Shown one piece after another: positions 7,312-16,800 of a DNA stretch of 50,967 nt. The stretch covers positions 1 to 50,967 of the forward strand of contig CAZJAA010000026.1 in assembly GCA_964544055.1 (NCBI GenBank). The letters run 5' to 3'. This DNA comes from SIG299 sp964544055 (GTDB taxonomy: Bacteria > Bacillota > Clostridia > Lachnospirales > Lachnospiraceae). The position numbers and the translations under genes were made by a program. A model generated the notes under the pieces. It had not been told where the DNA came from and searched no databases. It saw only the letters and a program-made list of their open reading frames with translations. Numbering within the stretch: position 1 is the stretch's first letter; each line of letters begins with the position of its first letter.

Positions 7312-8595
7312 TTAACCTAACAGCTTTTCAACACTGGCAAGCTTGACACAGAGAGCAAAAGCCTTGGAAGCTTCCAGCATTTCCTCCGGTGTTGGGAAAG
7401 ATGGAGCAATACGGATGTTTTTATCCTCCGGATCCTTGCCATAAGGGTAGGTTGCACCGGCACCGGTAAGAACTACACCAAGAGCCTTGCACTTGGCAAC
7501 AACTGCTTTTGCACAGCCAGGCATAGTATCAAAGGAGATAAAGTAGCCGCCACGAGGCTTAATCCAGCTGCCGATTTCCAAACCGGTCAGTTCTTCGTCC
7601 AGTGTATTCAGTACTGCTTCAAATTTTGGACGGAGCAAATCGGCATGGAGCTTCATGTGTGCCTTTAAACCATCAATATCCTTAAAAAAGCGGGAATGAC
7701 GAAGCTGGTTGATTTTGTCATGTCCAATCGTCTGAACCGTCATTTGACTTTCAATAAAATCAATGTTTGCCTTGGAAGATGCCACAGCGGACACCCCGGA
7801 GCCAGGGAAACTGATTTTTGAAGTGGAAGCAAAGATATAAACCATATCCGGATTTCCTGCTTTTTCGCACTCTTCCAGAATGTTTAATATTTCGTCCTGA
7901 ATGTCATCATATAAATGATGGATGCAATAGGCATTATCCCAGTAAATGCGGAAGTCATCAGCGGCCGGCTTTAAGCTTGCAAATCGACGTACGGTTTCAT
8001 CGGAATAGGAGCTTCCGGTTGGGTTGGAGTATTTTGGTACGCACCAGATACCCTTAACCGCAGGGTCGTTATTTACATATTTCTCCACCATGTCCATATC
8101 CGGACCATTTTCATCCATTGGAACGTTAATCATTTCAATGCCGAAATATTCCGTAATTTTAAAGTGTCTGTCGTAACCAGGAACCGGACAGAGGAATTTT
8201 ATCTTGTCGAGTCTGCACCATGGTGTGGAACCGTTTACTCCCTTTGTCATGGAACGGGAAACGGTATCGTACATGATGTTTAAGCTGGAATTACCGCAGA
8301 CAACGACATTGTCCTTTGGAACGCCCATCATGTCAGCCATAAGACGGCGGCATTCACCAATACCGTCCAGGTCACCGTAGTTTCTTGTATCATTGCCAAG
8401 CACGGTTCTCATATCGGAGTTGCTGTTGATAACATCCAACATAGGCATGGAGAGGGCAAGCTGGGAAAAACCAGGCTTACCGCGTGCCATATTCAGGTTC
8501 AGTCCCTTGGCTTCCATTGTTTTGTACTCTTCTTCCAAGGCAGCTTTTACTGTTAAAAGTTCGTTTCTTGTCATATCTTTGTAGGCTTTTTTCAT
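7312..8595 (-). CDS. Type Ic-like aspartate aminotransferase (fold type I, PLP)
   Basis: The 427-residue protein belongs to the unusual aminotransferase group described as type Ic aspartate aminotransferases (Pfam Asp_aminotransf, PF12897). Visible features are ARGKPGF near residue 38, the NYGDLDGIGECR loop, CGNSSLNIMYD for cofactor phosphate binding, PKYSNPTG, YWDNAYCIHH, and the Schiff-base lysine in FASTSKISFPG (Lys260). It should transfer the amino group between aspartate and 2-oxoglutarate in the cytoplasm. The ATG at 8595 has only a weak ribosome binding site. The gene is alone between a terminator and the large glycosidase. Confidence 0.88.
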   Translation of the reverse strand: MKKAYKDMTRNELLTVKAALEEEYKTMEAKGLNLNMARGKPGFSQLALSMPMLDVINSNSDMRTVLGNDTRNYGDLDGIGECRRLMADMMGVPKDNVVVCGNSSLNIMYDTVSRSMTKGVNGSTPWCRLDKIKFLCPVPGYDRHFKITEYFGIEMINVPMDENGPDMDMVEKYVNNDPAVKGIWCVPKYSNPTGSSYSDETVRRFASLKPAADDFRIYWDNAYCIHHLYDDIQDEILNILEECEKAGNPDMVYIFASTSKISFPGSGVSAVASSKANIDFIESQMTVQTIGHDKINQLRHSRFFKDIDGLKAHMKLHADLLRPKFEAVLNTLDEELTGLEIGSWIKPRGGYFISFDTMPGCAKAVVAKCKALGVVLTGAGATYPYGKDPEDKNIRIAPSFPTPEEMLEASKAFALCVKLASVEKLLG

Positions 8596-8650
8596 GGAAT
8601 ATCGGCTCGCTTTCTGTATAGTATTTTCTTTTGCTTTTTTTGCTATGCTA

Positions 8651-8679
8651 ACTTTACCACGTTAATGTGAAATTGGCAA
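8651..8679 (-). promoter_or_regulatory. Probable aminotransferase promoter
   Basis: On the minus strand, TTGCCA (8679-8674) is followed after 17 bases by TAAAGT (8656-8651), preceded by TGG, an extended -10 context. It directs transcription into the aminotransferase at 8595. Confidence 0.45.
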
Positions 8680-8742
8680 GAGGAAATTTGCATAAATTTA
8701 GCAGCAGGCAGGTTTTTTTGAATAACGGAGCGGACAGGACGG

Positions 8743-11700
8743 TTACCGGCAAAGTAACGATTCCGCTGTTGCTTGACCGGTGCAGATATGCAGTCTGCCG
8801 TAGCTTTGAAGGATGTTTCCGCATTCATCCAGCCAGAGTTTGCCGCTGCACAGTGTATCCGGCGTTACGGCATAGGTATTGTTGCTTCTGAGATCGGTAA
8901 AGACAACGGTGTCGGCAGCACCTTCATTCATCAGGGTATAAACCGTACAGTCTTCATATGCAACGGCATTCAAAAGAATTGCCGAGCAATTTTTATGCAT
9001 ACGAAAGAGGTCATTTTCTGCCCGTGCCTTTGTGATTGCATAACGATAGCAGGCAGCAATGGCATCCATGTTGTTGGAAAGCTCCAAAGGGTATGGACAG
9101 TAAAGAATGCTGCCGTTGCCAATCTGGTATTCGGTGATGCTTTCAACCGGGGGCATTTGTCCAGTGACAGCAGGTGCAGCGTCTTTGACAGGGCAAATTG
9201 GTTCAGCAGCCGTATTGTCCGGCAGGAGCTCGCCGCAGTCTAAGATATTGGATACATCAGCATAACCCATGATCTGTCGGAAATCCAGCACATATTCCCT
9301 GCCGTCAATTTTTAGTTTTTCAAAATCATGCAAGTGTCGGGTGCGATATTTGTTATCAAGCAGTCCGATTTTTGCATCTGCGGCATAGTTGGCAGTTTTA
9401 TCAATGCAACCGTTGACAAGCAGCACGGCTCCCTGCCGTACATAGTCAAGAAGGTTCTTCCAGATATCCGCAGAAAGCATCTGCATACCGGGCAGGATAA
9501 TCAGACGAGGCTGTCCGATGGCAGCAGCATTTTCTTTGGTAAACAGGTGTTCCAGCATAACATCTGCCTGCTCTTTTACTTCATGGAACATGGCATAGGT
9601 GAAATTGCGCATGCCCTGCAGGGCAAACGGATGCTCAATGCCAAAATGATAGGAAGTACCGTATACGGCACAGATTTTGACGGCATTGTAATTGCGGTGC
9701 TGCATCCGGTGCTGCATGTTTTTTTCTGCCTGAAGCAGGCTGCGTGTTGCAAAAAGCGAAGGGGTTGGGGAAAGGTCTGCCCGGTAAAGTCCAAGGGAAT
9801 TTTCGCTTAATTCCCACATGAACGGATCATCATGTGACTGCCACTGCACAAAATTTCCAAACGAGCAAATCAACTTGGTATTCAGTTTTTCTATCATTTC
9901 TTCGTCCATGTGCCGTTTGCCGGAACGGATGTCGTCGAATTTGTACATTCCAAGCTCCTGTGCCACACAAAGCTTACCGCGGACACGGTTCATCAGATAC
10001 TCGGTAAAAATATCGGAATTATAATTCCACTGGTGCCAGCAGACCATGTCGATGTTGCCGGCAAGAACCTCCGTCTGCTGTTCTGGAATACGGAGAGTCT
10101 CGTCACGCCCCATAATGACGGTCATATCCGGTGCAATACTGCGAACAATGTCACGGATTTCTTTTGTCCATCCGGAAAATTCCTCTCTTGCAAAACAGAA
10201 AAAGTCATTCAGCATGACATGATTTTTGCGTTGCTCGGTGCGGGCAAGACCACGGTAAAACAGGTCATTTTCGGGCATTTGGACATCTGCGAAGCTGCGT
10301 AAGGTCAGTGCAGTTTCGCCCCAGGCGGTACGCAGCCCTTGAACGGTACCGTATTTTTTTTGAAGCCACTCGTGGTAACGGAGTTTTTCTCCTGCTTCCA
10401 TGGAAGGCTTGCCGGGAGACCATGCACCACGATTGGAATAAGAAGGCTCGTTGACAATGTCCATCTGGACATTTTTGAACTCGCAGAAGGAATTTGCAAA
10501 GGAGCGGATTAAGGTCATGCACTTTTGGCGCATTCCGGCATCATGGATAGGAGAACGGCTGGTATCCCACTGATTTAACAGCACGGTTCCGAGGGCAAAC
10601 TGTACGGTAAAGCCATTTCTTGCGGCGAGGTAAAAGAAGGTTTCCATGGCACGCTGCCCACGCATTCCGATGCTGCCATCCTCCTTGTAAAATTCGGGAA
10701 TGAAATACCAGTTTCCGGAGCGGAGTACGTTAAATCCATCTTTTTTCAGCTGCTGCATTTCAGTCGCACACAGCCATGCATTCATATGGTAAAAGCATTC
10801 TCTGTATACATCAGTGACAAAATAGGTTGTACCGAGTATGGCAGTAGTTTTGCCGTCACGGATGCAGTAATCCGTGGAAATGGTTTCGTCTATGTACAAA
10901 GGAGAGAAGCTTTTTACTTCGCACAAGAGCTCCTCCTGGGTTAACACAAGAAAACCGGTCGTACAGGAAGCGATGACAACGGAAGTTTCCGGAATGTGGG
11001 AAACGTAAGCAATGTCAGGATATTCGGAGGCAGCGGAAAAATTTAATGCATCTTCCCGCTGGACGGACAGGGAAGCCTCAATCCGATATAATCCGGAGTC
11101 GATGAAAACCGGAGAAAAATTTCTTTGATAAGGAAGCGTAACTGTTTCACAGCTTTCATAGACAAGTGTTTCGGCGACAGAAGTGTGCAGAGGGTTCGGA
11201 CGACTGGTGCTTTCTGTGTTGTGCAATTGGTTCTGCGTATCCGTACTATCTAAAGAAAGGTCTGTGCGGAACACAGAAAGGCGTAAACTGGCAGAAGTTC
11301 CTTCTTTTCTGGTAAGAGGAACAGCAGTAATGTGGATCTCTTTCTTTTCTTCCGGAGTATATCTGGAAAAACCTGCATCAACAGTAAGCAGCACCGTGCC
11401 GGAAAGACACCGCCGGACGGTTTGCAGAAGGGCAGTTTTTATAAAATCAGAGGCCACTCTGTTGCTGTCCGAAGAAGCACATACCCCTTTGGAATTTTGT
11501 TCCGGACAAAGTGCTGCGGAAACGTCAAAATTGCAGAGTGTCATACTTCCCATGTGGAGTGTGACAATGCGGAGAAGGGCGGCTGTCAGCAGATTTCCTT
11601 CGGAATCGTAAGCATCCATTAGATGCTCTAGATGTGCGGCACGGTGATTTTGTCCGTTTTTCTGTTCACACAGGTGATAAACGCCGCCTGTCAGTCCGGT

Positions 11701-12078
11701 CAGGGAAAGAGGAGCCTGTTTGCCGTACCAGGTGGAAACAAATGCACTTGTTCCGTTGACCGGATGAAAATCGTCTACTACCGTAAAGGCTCTTAAGGCA
11801 CGGTGATTGACCTGACCGCTTGTCAGACTTACGGTAAAGGGAGTCGGGCACAGGTTGATGATATGTCCGCCCTGCCGGAAATATTCTGCCAGAAGTGGGA
11901 GCTGTTCTTCCGGGTAGAAAGAGTCCATGGCATTTAATAAAACGTCTGTGGAAGCAAGAAGTTCAGACGTACACTGATCTGCCGGAAGACAGTCCGTTTC
12001 CAGACCATTTTTTAAGAAGAAGTCAGCAAGCTGCCTGTAATTTATACTTGATTTGCTGCAATATAAAATGCGTATCAT
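8743..12078 (-). CDS. Large GH42-like (clan GH-A) glycoside hydrolase
   Basis: The 1111-residue protein has a Rossmann-like N-terminal domain (residues 1-110, resembling ThuA/glutamine amidotransferase folds), a long beta-rich region to about 430, a TIM-barrel domain (about 435-800), and a second Rossmann-like domain around 850-950 like the GH42 trimerisation domain. Candidate catalytic residues are Glu544 in the NEP motif (acid/base) and Glu708 in QELG (nucleophile). It has no signal peptide, so it should act on imported oligosaccharides, perhaps galactosides, but substrate is uncertain. A longer start at 12090 is in frame; the ATG at 12078 is preferred because GGAG lies six bases before it. 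At this size and with such divergent flanks, it may be a separate subfamily. Confidence 0.72.
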   Translation of the reverse strand: MIRILYCSKSSINYRQLADFFLKNGLETDCLPADQCTSELLASTDVLLNAMDSFYPEEQLPLLAEYFRQGGHIINLCPTPFTVSLTSGQVNHRALRAFTVVDDFHPVNGTSAFVSTWYGKQAPLSLTGLTGGVYHLCEQKNGQNHRAAHLEHLMDAYDSEGNLLTAALLRIVTLHMGSMTLCNFDVSAALCPEQNSKGVCASSDSNRVASDFIKTALLQTVRRCLSGTVLLTVDAGFSRYTPEEKKEIHITAVPLTRKEGTSASLRLSVFRTDLSLDSTDTQNQLHNTESTSRPNPLHTSVAETLVYESCETVTLPYQRNFSPVFIDSGLYRIEASLSVQREDALNFSAASEYPDIAYVSHIPETSVVIASCTTGFLVLTQEELLCEVKSFSPLYIDETISTDYCIRDGKTTAILGTTYFVTDVYRECFYHMNAWLCATEMQQLKKDGFNVLRSGNWYFIPEFYKEDGSIGMRGQRAMETFFYLAARNGFTVQFALGTVLLNQWDTSRSPIHDAGMRQKCMTLIRSFANSFCEFKNVQMDIVNEPSYSNRGAWSPGKPSMEAGEKLRYHEWLQKKYGTVQGLRTAWGETALTLRSFADVQMPENDLFYRGLARTEQRKNHVMLNDFFCFAREEFSGWTKEIRDIVRSIAPDMTVIMGRDETLRIPEQQTEVLAGNIDMVCWHQWNYNSDIFTEYLMNRVRGKLCVAQELGMYKFDDIRSGKRHMDEEMIEKLNTKLICSFGNFVQWQSHDDPFMWELSENSLGLYRADLSPTPSLFATRSLLQAEKNMQHRMQHRNYNAVKICAVYGTSYHFGIEHPFALQGMRNFTYAMFHEVKEQADVMLEHLFTKENAAAIGQPRLIILPGMQMLSADIWKNLLDYVRQGAVLLVNGCIDKTANYAADAKIGLLDNKYRTRHLHDFEKLKIDGREYVLDFRQIMGYADVSNILDCGELLPDNTAAEPICPVKDAAPAVTGQMPPVESITEYQIGNGSILYCPYPLELSNNMDAIAACYRYAITKARAENDLFRMHKNCSAILLNAVAYEDCTVYTLMNEGAADTVVFTDLRSNNTYAVTPDTLCSGKLWLDECGNILQSYGRLHICTGQATAESLLCR

Positions 12079-12162
12079 GTTAATCTCCATTTCTGAGCGA
12101 CTTTGTCACACGAATTTCCATTTTCTTTTTCAGCAGAACAGAAACTGTCTGCTTTCTGCCTT

Positions 12163-12191
12163 ATGATACCATTTCCGAAGGAGAAAGGCAA
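12163..12191 (-). promoter_or_regulatory. Promoter of the GH42-like gene
   Basis: On the minus strand TTGCCT (12191-12186), 17 bases, then TATCAT (12168-12163) preceded by TGG form an extended -10 promoter. The leader to the ATG at 12078 is about 75 bases. Confidence 0.6.
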
Positions 12192-12274
12192 TGAAAAAAC
12201 AGGGTAAAGACATGGTAAAGAAAATAAAAAATGCGTGGCACAAAAAAAGTGTGTCTGTTATTCTAATAAGGTAG
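12191..12274 (+). CDS. Possible 27-residue cationic peptide ORF
   Basis: ATG at 12191 follows AAGGAGAAAGGC and opens 27 codons ending in TAG. The peptide begins MKKQGKDMVKKIKN and is strongly basic with a hydrophobic tail (SVSVILIR). It lies between divergent genes and overlaps the minus-strand promoter of the GH42-like gene, so the apparent ribosome binding site may be coincidental. No clear plus-strand promoter precedes it. Confidence 0.22.
   Translation: MKKQGKDMVKKIKNAWHKKSVSVILIR
12236..12264 (+). promoter_or_regulatory. Possible promoter of the CNNM-type gene
   Basis: TGGCAC (12236-12241), a 17-base spacer and TATTCT (12259-12264) preceded by TGT form a plausible sigma-A promoter with an extended -10. 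It lies about 65 bases before the gene at 12330. Confidence 0.4.
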
Positions 12275-12329
12275 ATATTATTGCGGCCTTGCAAAACGGG
12301 CGGCAGCATAAAAAGAAATGAGGGAAACT

Positions 12330-13637
12330 ATGAATATTGGGCTAATGATACTGTTACAGGTGATACTGATTGGATTGAACGCTTTTTTTGCTTGTGCGGA
12401 AATTGCGGTAATTTCCATGAAAGATGCCAAGCTGGCACATATGGCATCCGAAGGCGATAAAAGAGCAAAGCGACTGCTGCGTCTGACGAGTGAGCCGGCA
12501 CGTTTTCTGGCAACCATTCAGGTGGCAATAACGTTGTCCGGATTTTTAGGCTCCGCTTTTGCAGCAGAAAATTTCTCCGGTGTGCTGGCAGACTGGGTAG
12601 TCAGCCTTGGCGTGACAACCATTTCTGTTGAGGTGCTGGATTCCGTTGCGGTTATCCTGATTACCATTTTATTATCCTTTTTCACTTTGATTTTTGGAGA
12701 ACTGGTGCCAAAGCAGATTGCAATGCGTAAAGCGGAGTCTCTGGCTCTTGCCATGTCCGGCACTATCAGTACAATTGCAACGCTTTTTAAACCGCTTGTC
12801 AGTCTGCTGACGGTTTCGACCAATGCCGTGCTTCGTCTGATAGGCATCGATCTAAACCAAAAGGATGACGAGGTCAGCGAAGAGGAAATCCGCATGATGG
12901 TTGATGTCGGCAGCGAAAATGGAACCATTGACGATTCCGAGCGTGAATTTATTCAGAATGTATTCGAATTTGATGATATTTCTGCAGGAGAGCTGGTAAC
13001 GCACCGTACCGAGGTGGAAATGCTGAATGTGGCAGACGATATGGAAACCTGGAAGACGATGATTCACAATTCCCGCCATTCCTCGTTTCCGGTTTTTGAA
13101 GAAAATGCAGACAATATTATCGGCATATTAAAAGCGAAGGAATATTTCCGCCTGGAAAAGAAAGACCGTGAGAACGTGATGAAGCATGCGGTTCGTGTTC
13201 CGTATTTTGTGCCGGGTACCATCAAGGCAGACCGCCTGTTTCGCAATATGAAAAAGGGACGTTATACGATGGCGGTGGTGCTGGATGAATATGGCGGCAT
13301 GATGGGAATCGTTACAATGAAAGATTTAATTGAGCGTCTGGTTGGTGATTATTACGCATATGACGACTCCACAGAGGAGGAGCAGATTCGCTCCATTGGG
13401 GAAAATATCTGGAAAATTCATGGAAGTGCTCTGTTAGAGGATATTTCGGAGCAGCTGGGCGTGCATCTTCATAGTGAGGAGTTTGATACACTCAATGGAT
13501 TAATTTTCGGAACTCTTGGCAGAGTGCCGGCAGACGGTGATAAATTTACGTTGGGAATTCAAGGCTTGAACATACAGGTGGTTAAGGTGAAAAACCATAT
13601 GGTAGAGTCAGCAATGGTATCATTGCACGGAGAGTAA
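12330..13637 (+). CDS. CNNM/CorC-HlyC family transporter-like protein
   Basis: The 435-residue integral membrane protein has an N-terminal CNNM (DUF21) domain with three to four hydrophobic segments (about residues 1-185), including GELVPKQIAMRKAE, then an acidic helical linker (EEEIRMMVDVGSENG), a pair of CBS domains (about 205-335, with VLDEYGGMMGIVTMKDLIERLVG), and a C-terminal CorC/HlyC domain (about 350-435). Family members are linked to magnesium or other divalent cation homeostasis; the older name hemolysin is historical. An in-frame ATG at 12318 exists, but GAGGG just before the ATG at 12330 supports the shorter start. Confidence 0.9.
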   Translation: MNIGLMILLQVILIGLNAFFACAEIAVISMKDAKLAHMASEGDKRAKRLLRLTSEPARFLATIQVAITLSGFLGSAFAAENFSGVLADWVVSLGVTTISVEVLDSVAVILITILLSFFTLIFGELVPKQIAMRKAESLALAMSGTISTIATLFKPLVSLLTVSTNAVLRLIGIDLNQKDDEVSEEEIRMMVDVGSENGTIDDSEREFIQNVFEFDDISAGELVTHRTEVEMLNVADDMETWKTMIHNSRHSSFPVFEENADNIIGILKAKEYFRLEKKDRENVMKHAVRVPYFVPGTIKADRLFRNMKKGRYTMAVVLDEYGGMMGIVTMKDLIERLVGDYYAYDDSTEEEQIRSIGENIWKIHGSALLEDISEQLGVHLHSEEFDTLNGLIFGTLGRVPADGDKFTLGIQGLNIQVVKVKNHMVESAMVSLHGE

Positions 13638-13657
13638 TAAATTTAAAACAAAATAAT

Positions 13658-13686
13658 TTGCAAAAAGACTTTCTATATCATATAAT
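13658..13686 (+). promoter_or_regulatory. Strong promoter of the GH5 gene
   Basis: TTGCAA (13658-13663), 17 bases, TATAAT (13681-13686). Transcription would begin near 13693, leaving a leader of about 195 bases that holds the long inverted repeat at 13703-13863. Confidence 0.65.
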
Positions 13687-13702
13687 TAGTTTATCAAGAC
13701 TA

Positions 13703-13863
13703 ATGTACTCTCGGAAGCTTCTTTGAACGAATGATTCCGGCTGTCTTTCTGGTATTTTGCGGCCATTTTGCCGTCGTACATGCCGTGCAGACACTGTAAA
13801 CATTTCGTTGCCTGTCAAAAATCCGGCGCAGAATGCTTCTTTCAGAAAATTTCGAGAGCACAT
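13703..13863. repeat. 161-base element with terminal inverted repeats in the GH5 leader
   Basis: ATGTACTCTCGGAA (13703-13716) is complementary, with two mismatches, to TTTCGAGAGCACAT (13850-13863). The same left arm continuing into GCTTC occurs in the rubrerythrin leader (32962-32979, 17 of 18 bases alike), and a related arm occurs in the perR leader (33603). The interior has open frames on both strands, but none has convincing translation signals. It may be a MITE-like insertion or a structured leader RNA. Confidence 0.45.
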
Positions 13864-13887
13864 ATTATATATGGGAGGTTTTTTGCT

Positions 13888-16800
13888 ATGAGGAAAAAAT
13901 TTTTTTCCTGGCTGTTAGTGCTTGTGATGTGCATTTCCCTGATGCCATCTGCAAAAAGCACGGTCAGGGCGGCAGTACCGGATACCGGTAATATGACGGT
14001 GACAAATCAGTTATCGGCAAGTGGGGATGCACTGGTATCAGATTCAGCAGCACATGTGGGAGATTCCTATAACGGCTATATTCAGTCCAATGAGGGTGAA
14101 AAAAAGCAGAGCTATGTGGAAAGTGACTACATAAAAGTAACCTATCAGGTCGAAAGCGAGGTTACAGAGGATACCAAGGTATTTATTCTTCAGACCTACG
14201 ATACCAGCTGGGGTGGCTGGGCAGGTGTGGAAATTTCGGTTGGTGAATCCGAATATGACGCAGCCACTGGGCTATATACCTCTTATGTAGAAACGCCAAA
14301 GGTGTTAGCAACCTTAACAACTGGCAAGGAATTAAATGGTGTCAACATCAGTTTTATGCAGGCAGAACCAAAGGTAACGCTGGTAGCTTATGAAACGCTG
14401 ACTGCAAAGAATGCGTCTGCAGGAGAAGCAGCAGGCAATGAAACACCGGATGCCCCTGCAACTACGGCGACCGTATTGTCTCCGACAAACACCATCTACA
14501 CCATTACGGAGAAAGAACTGGAAGGCATTGCATGGCAGGAAGCCTCCAAAGTCAAGGTATATGTAAAGGTAACAGAAGGTGGTACATATTCTGCCATCAA
14601 CGCCATGGTAAAGCTTGGTCCGGACGATGAAAACGGAACTCCTGTCGGCAAGGCATCCAGTAAATATCTGGTCGGCAGCGAACCACTGATTTCCAAGACA
14701 GGAAATATAATCCAGCCAAATCTGGTCGGCAATGCAGGCACTGGCTGCTATGTGTTCCCGGACGTGAATTTAAATCACACATTGCAGGACGGCTCCGCCT
14801 GGGTGGATGATTATGCAGATGAAATTACAATTACGGTAACGTTACATACTTCCGATACAAGCTGCGAACTGCTTGGACTGGAATTTAACAATGGTGCGGT
14901 ATATCCGGAAGGCTTTGTGGCACCGGTTACCGAAGCAATCACATTGGATGTGGCACCGGAAGATAAAACAAACTTAAACCGTGAAAAGCTTGCGTATGCG
15001 GTGGAGTTTGTGAAACATATGGAGGAAGCCTCTTATGAAGCAGACTCCTGGAAGGCATTTCTGGAAGTGGTAGACGAGGCAAATGCACTGCTTGCCAAAG
15101 CAGATGCAACGGAAACGCAGTTTTCAGACATGCATTCAAAGATGGAGGCGGCAAAGGCAGCCATGCGCTTTAAAATGAGCAGTGCTGCGGCATATCCGCT
15201 TCCGTTTGAGGAATTGACCGGGGATGAGCTTGTATTTGAAATGGGCCTTGGAACAAACCTAGGAAATACCATGGATGGACATTCCGGCTTTACTCCATCC
15301 GAAACAGCATGGCAGTCTGCCGTGACAACCAAAGCGTATATAAAGGCATTGCATGATGCTGGTTACAATACGGTGCGTATTCCGGTTACCTGGGGAAATA
15401 TGATTACCGGTGATATGGAAAGCGGTTTTTCTATCAATGAAACATGGATGAACCGTGTGCAGGAAATTGTAGATTACTGCGTTTCTCAGGATATGTACGC
15501 CATTATCAATGTGCATCACGACGGAGCGGAACAGTCCGGCTGGCTTTTGGTGGCATCCGATGAAATAGATGCAGTGTATTATCAGTTTGAGCAGGTATGG
15601 CGGATAATTGCCGAAAAGTTCAAGGATTATGATGAGCATTTGATTTTTGAATCCATGAACGAAATTACCTGTATGGAGGGTGATTTAAAAAACAGTGCGG
15701 AAGCAATCGCCTATGATACTCCGGTTATTATGAATTTAAACCAGATTTTTGTAAATACTGTCCGTGCAACCGGCTCCAACAATACAAAGCGTTGGCTGGC
15801 AGCAGTGGCACACTATGCAAACAACGGTTCCAACAAGGAATTTGCTCTTCCGGTAGATACCTATAATGAAAACGGCGGCCTGATGTTTGCTGCCCATATT
15901 TATAAGCATTCCACCAACGTGTCATGGACCTATGAACAGATTTATGACGTTGTAGACGGCTTAAAACGTATGGCAGATAAGTTTGAGGTTCCGATGTATC
16001 TGGGCGAATGGGGCAACCGCACCTATCAGCAGGAAGGAACTGCTACCGGCTACAATGATGTGGAACGTGCTTACTTCAGCGAAATTGTAACAAGAGCCTG
16101 TCAGGTGGCAGGAGTCGTTCCGGTGGTATGGGATCAGGGCTTTGGAACAAAGGGAGAATATGAAACCGGGCTGTATTCCTACTGGAACAGAACAAAATGC
16201 TGTCCGCTGTTTCCAACGATTGTGGAAGCAATGACAAGAGGACTGTATCTGAACGCAACCGCCGCCAATCAGGCATACGATTTCACGGATATCGTAAAAA
16301 ATCCGGAAATCAATCCACTGACAGATGTTACGGTAACCGAAGCCGTTACCATGAAAATCGGAGAAAAGCAGACCATAGAAACGGTGACTGCTCCGGCAGA
16401 TGCCAATGATGTGCTGCTTTGGAGCACGGAGGATGACAGCATAGCAACTGTATATCGCGGAATCCTTCAGGCAAAGGGAATTGGAACAACAAAGATTCAT
16501 GTTTACTCCCAGAGTGGTTCAGTAGAAAAGGTAATTTTCGTTACGGTAGAGGCTGTGCCTTCGGAGGCAGGAACGGAAATTACAACCGAAGCAAAAACCT
16601 TCCAGTTAACCGTTGGGAAAACAATGCAGCTTTATGTTTTCGTAACACCGGAAGCAAAGAGTGTAACCTATAAATCCTTAAATCCGGAGGTGGCAGAGGT
16701 TAACGCACTTGGCAAAATAACGGCATCCGCGGAAGGAAATGCGGACATTCTGATTACAGCGTCAGACGGTACTACAGAGAGTGTTCATGTAACGGTAATC

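Noticed and set aside
12236..12264. Sigma-54 promoter (TGGCAC)
   Set aside because: No TTGC/A at the required -12 spacing; the site reads better as a sigma-A promoter with extended -10.
13678..13863. Minus-strand 61-codon frame and overlapping plus-strand Cys-rich peptide in the GH5 leader
   Set aside because: Neither has a ribosome binding site and both lie within the inverted-repeat leader element; kept only as part of the repeat.
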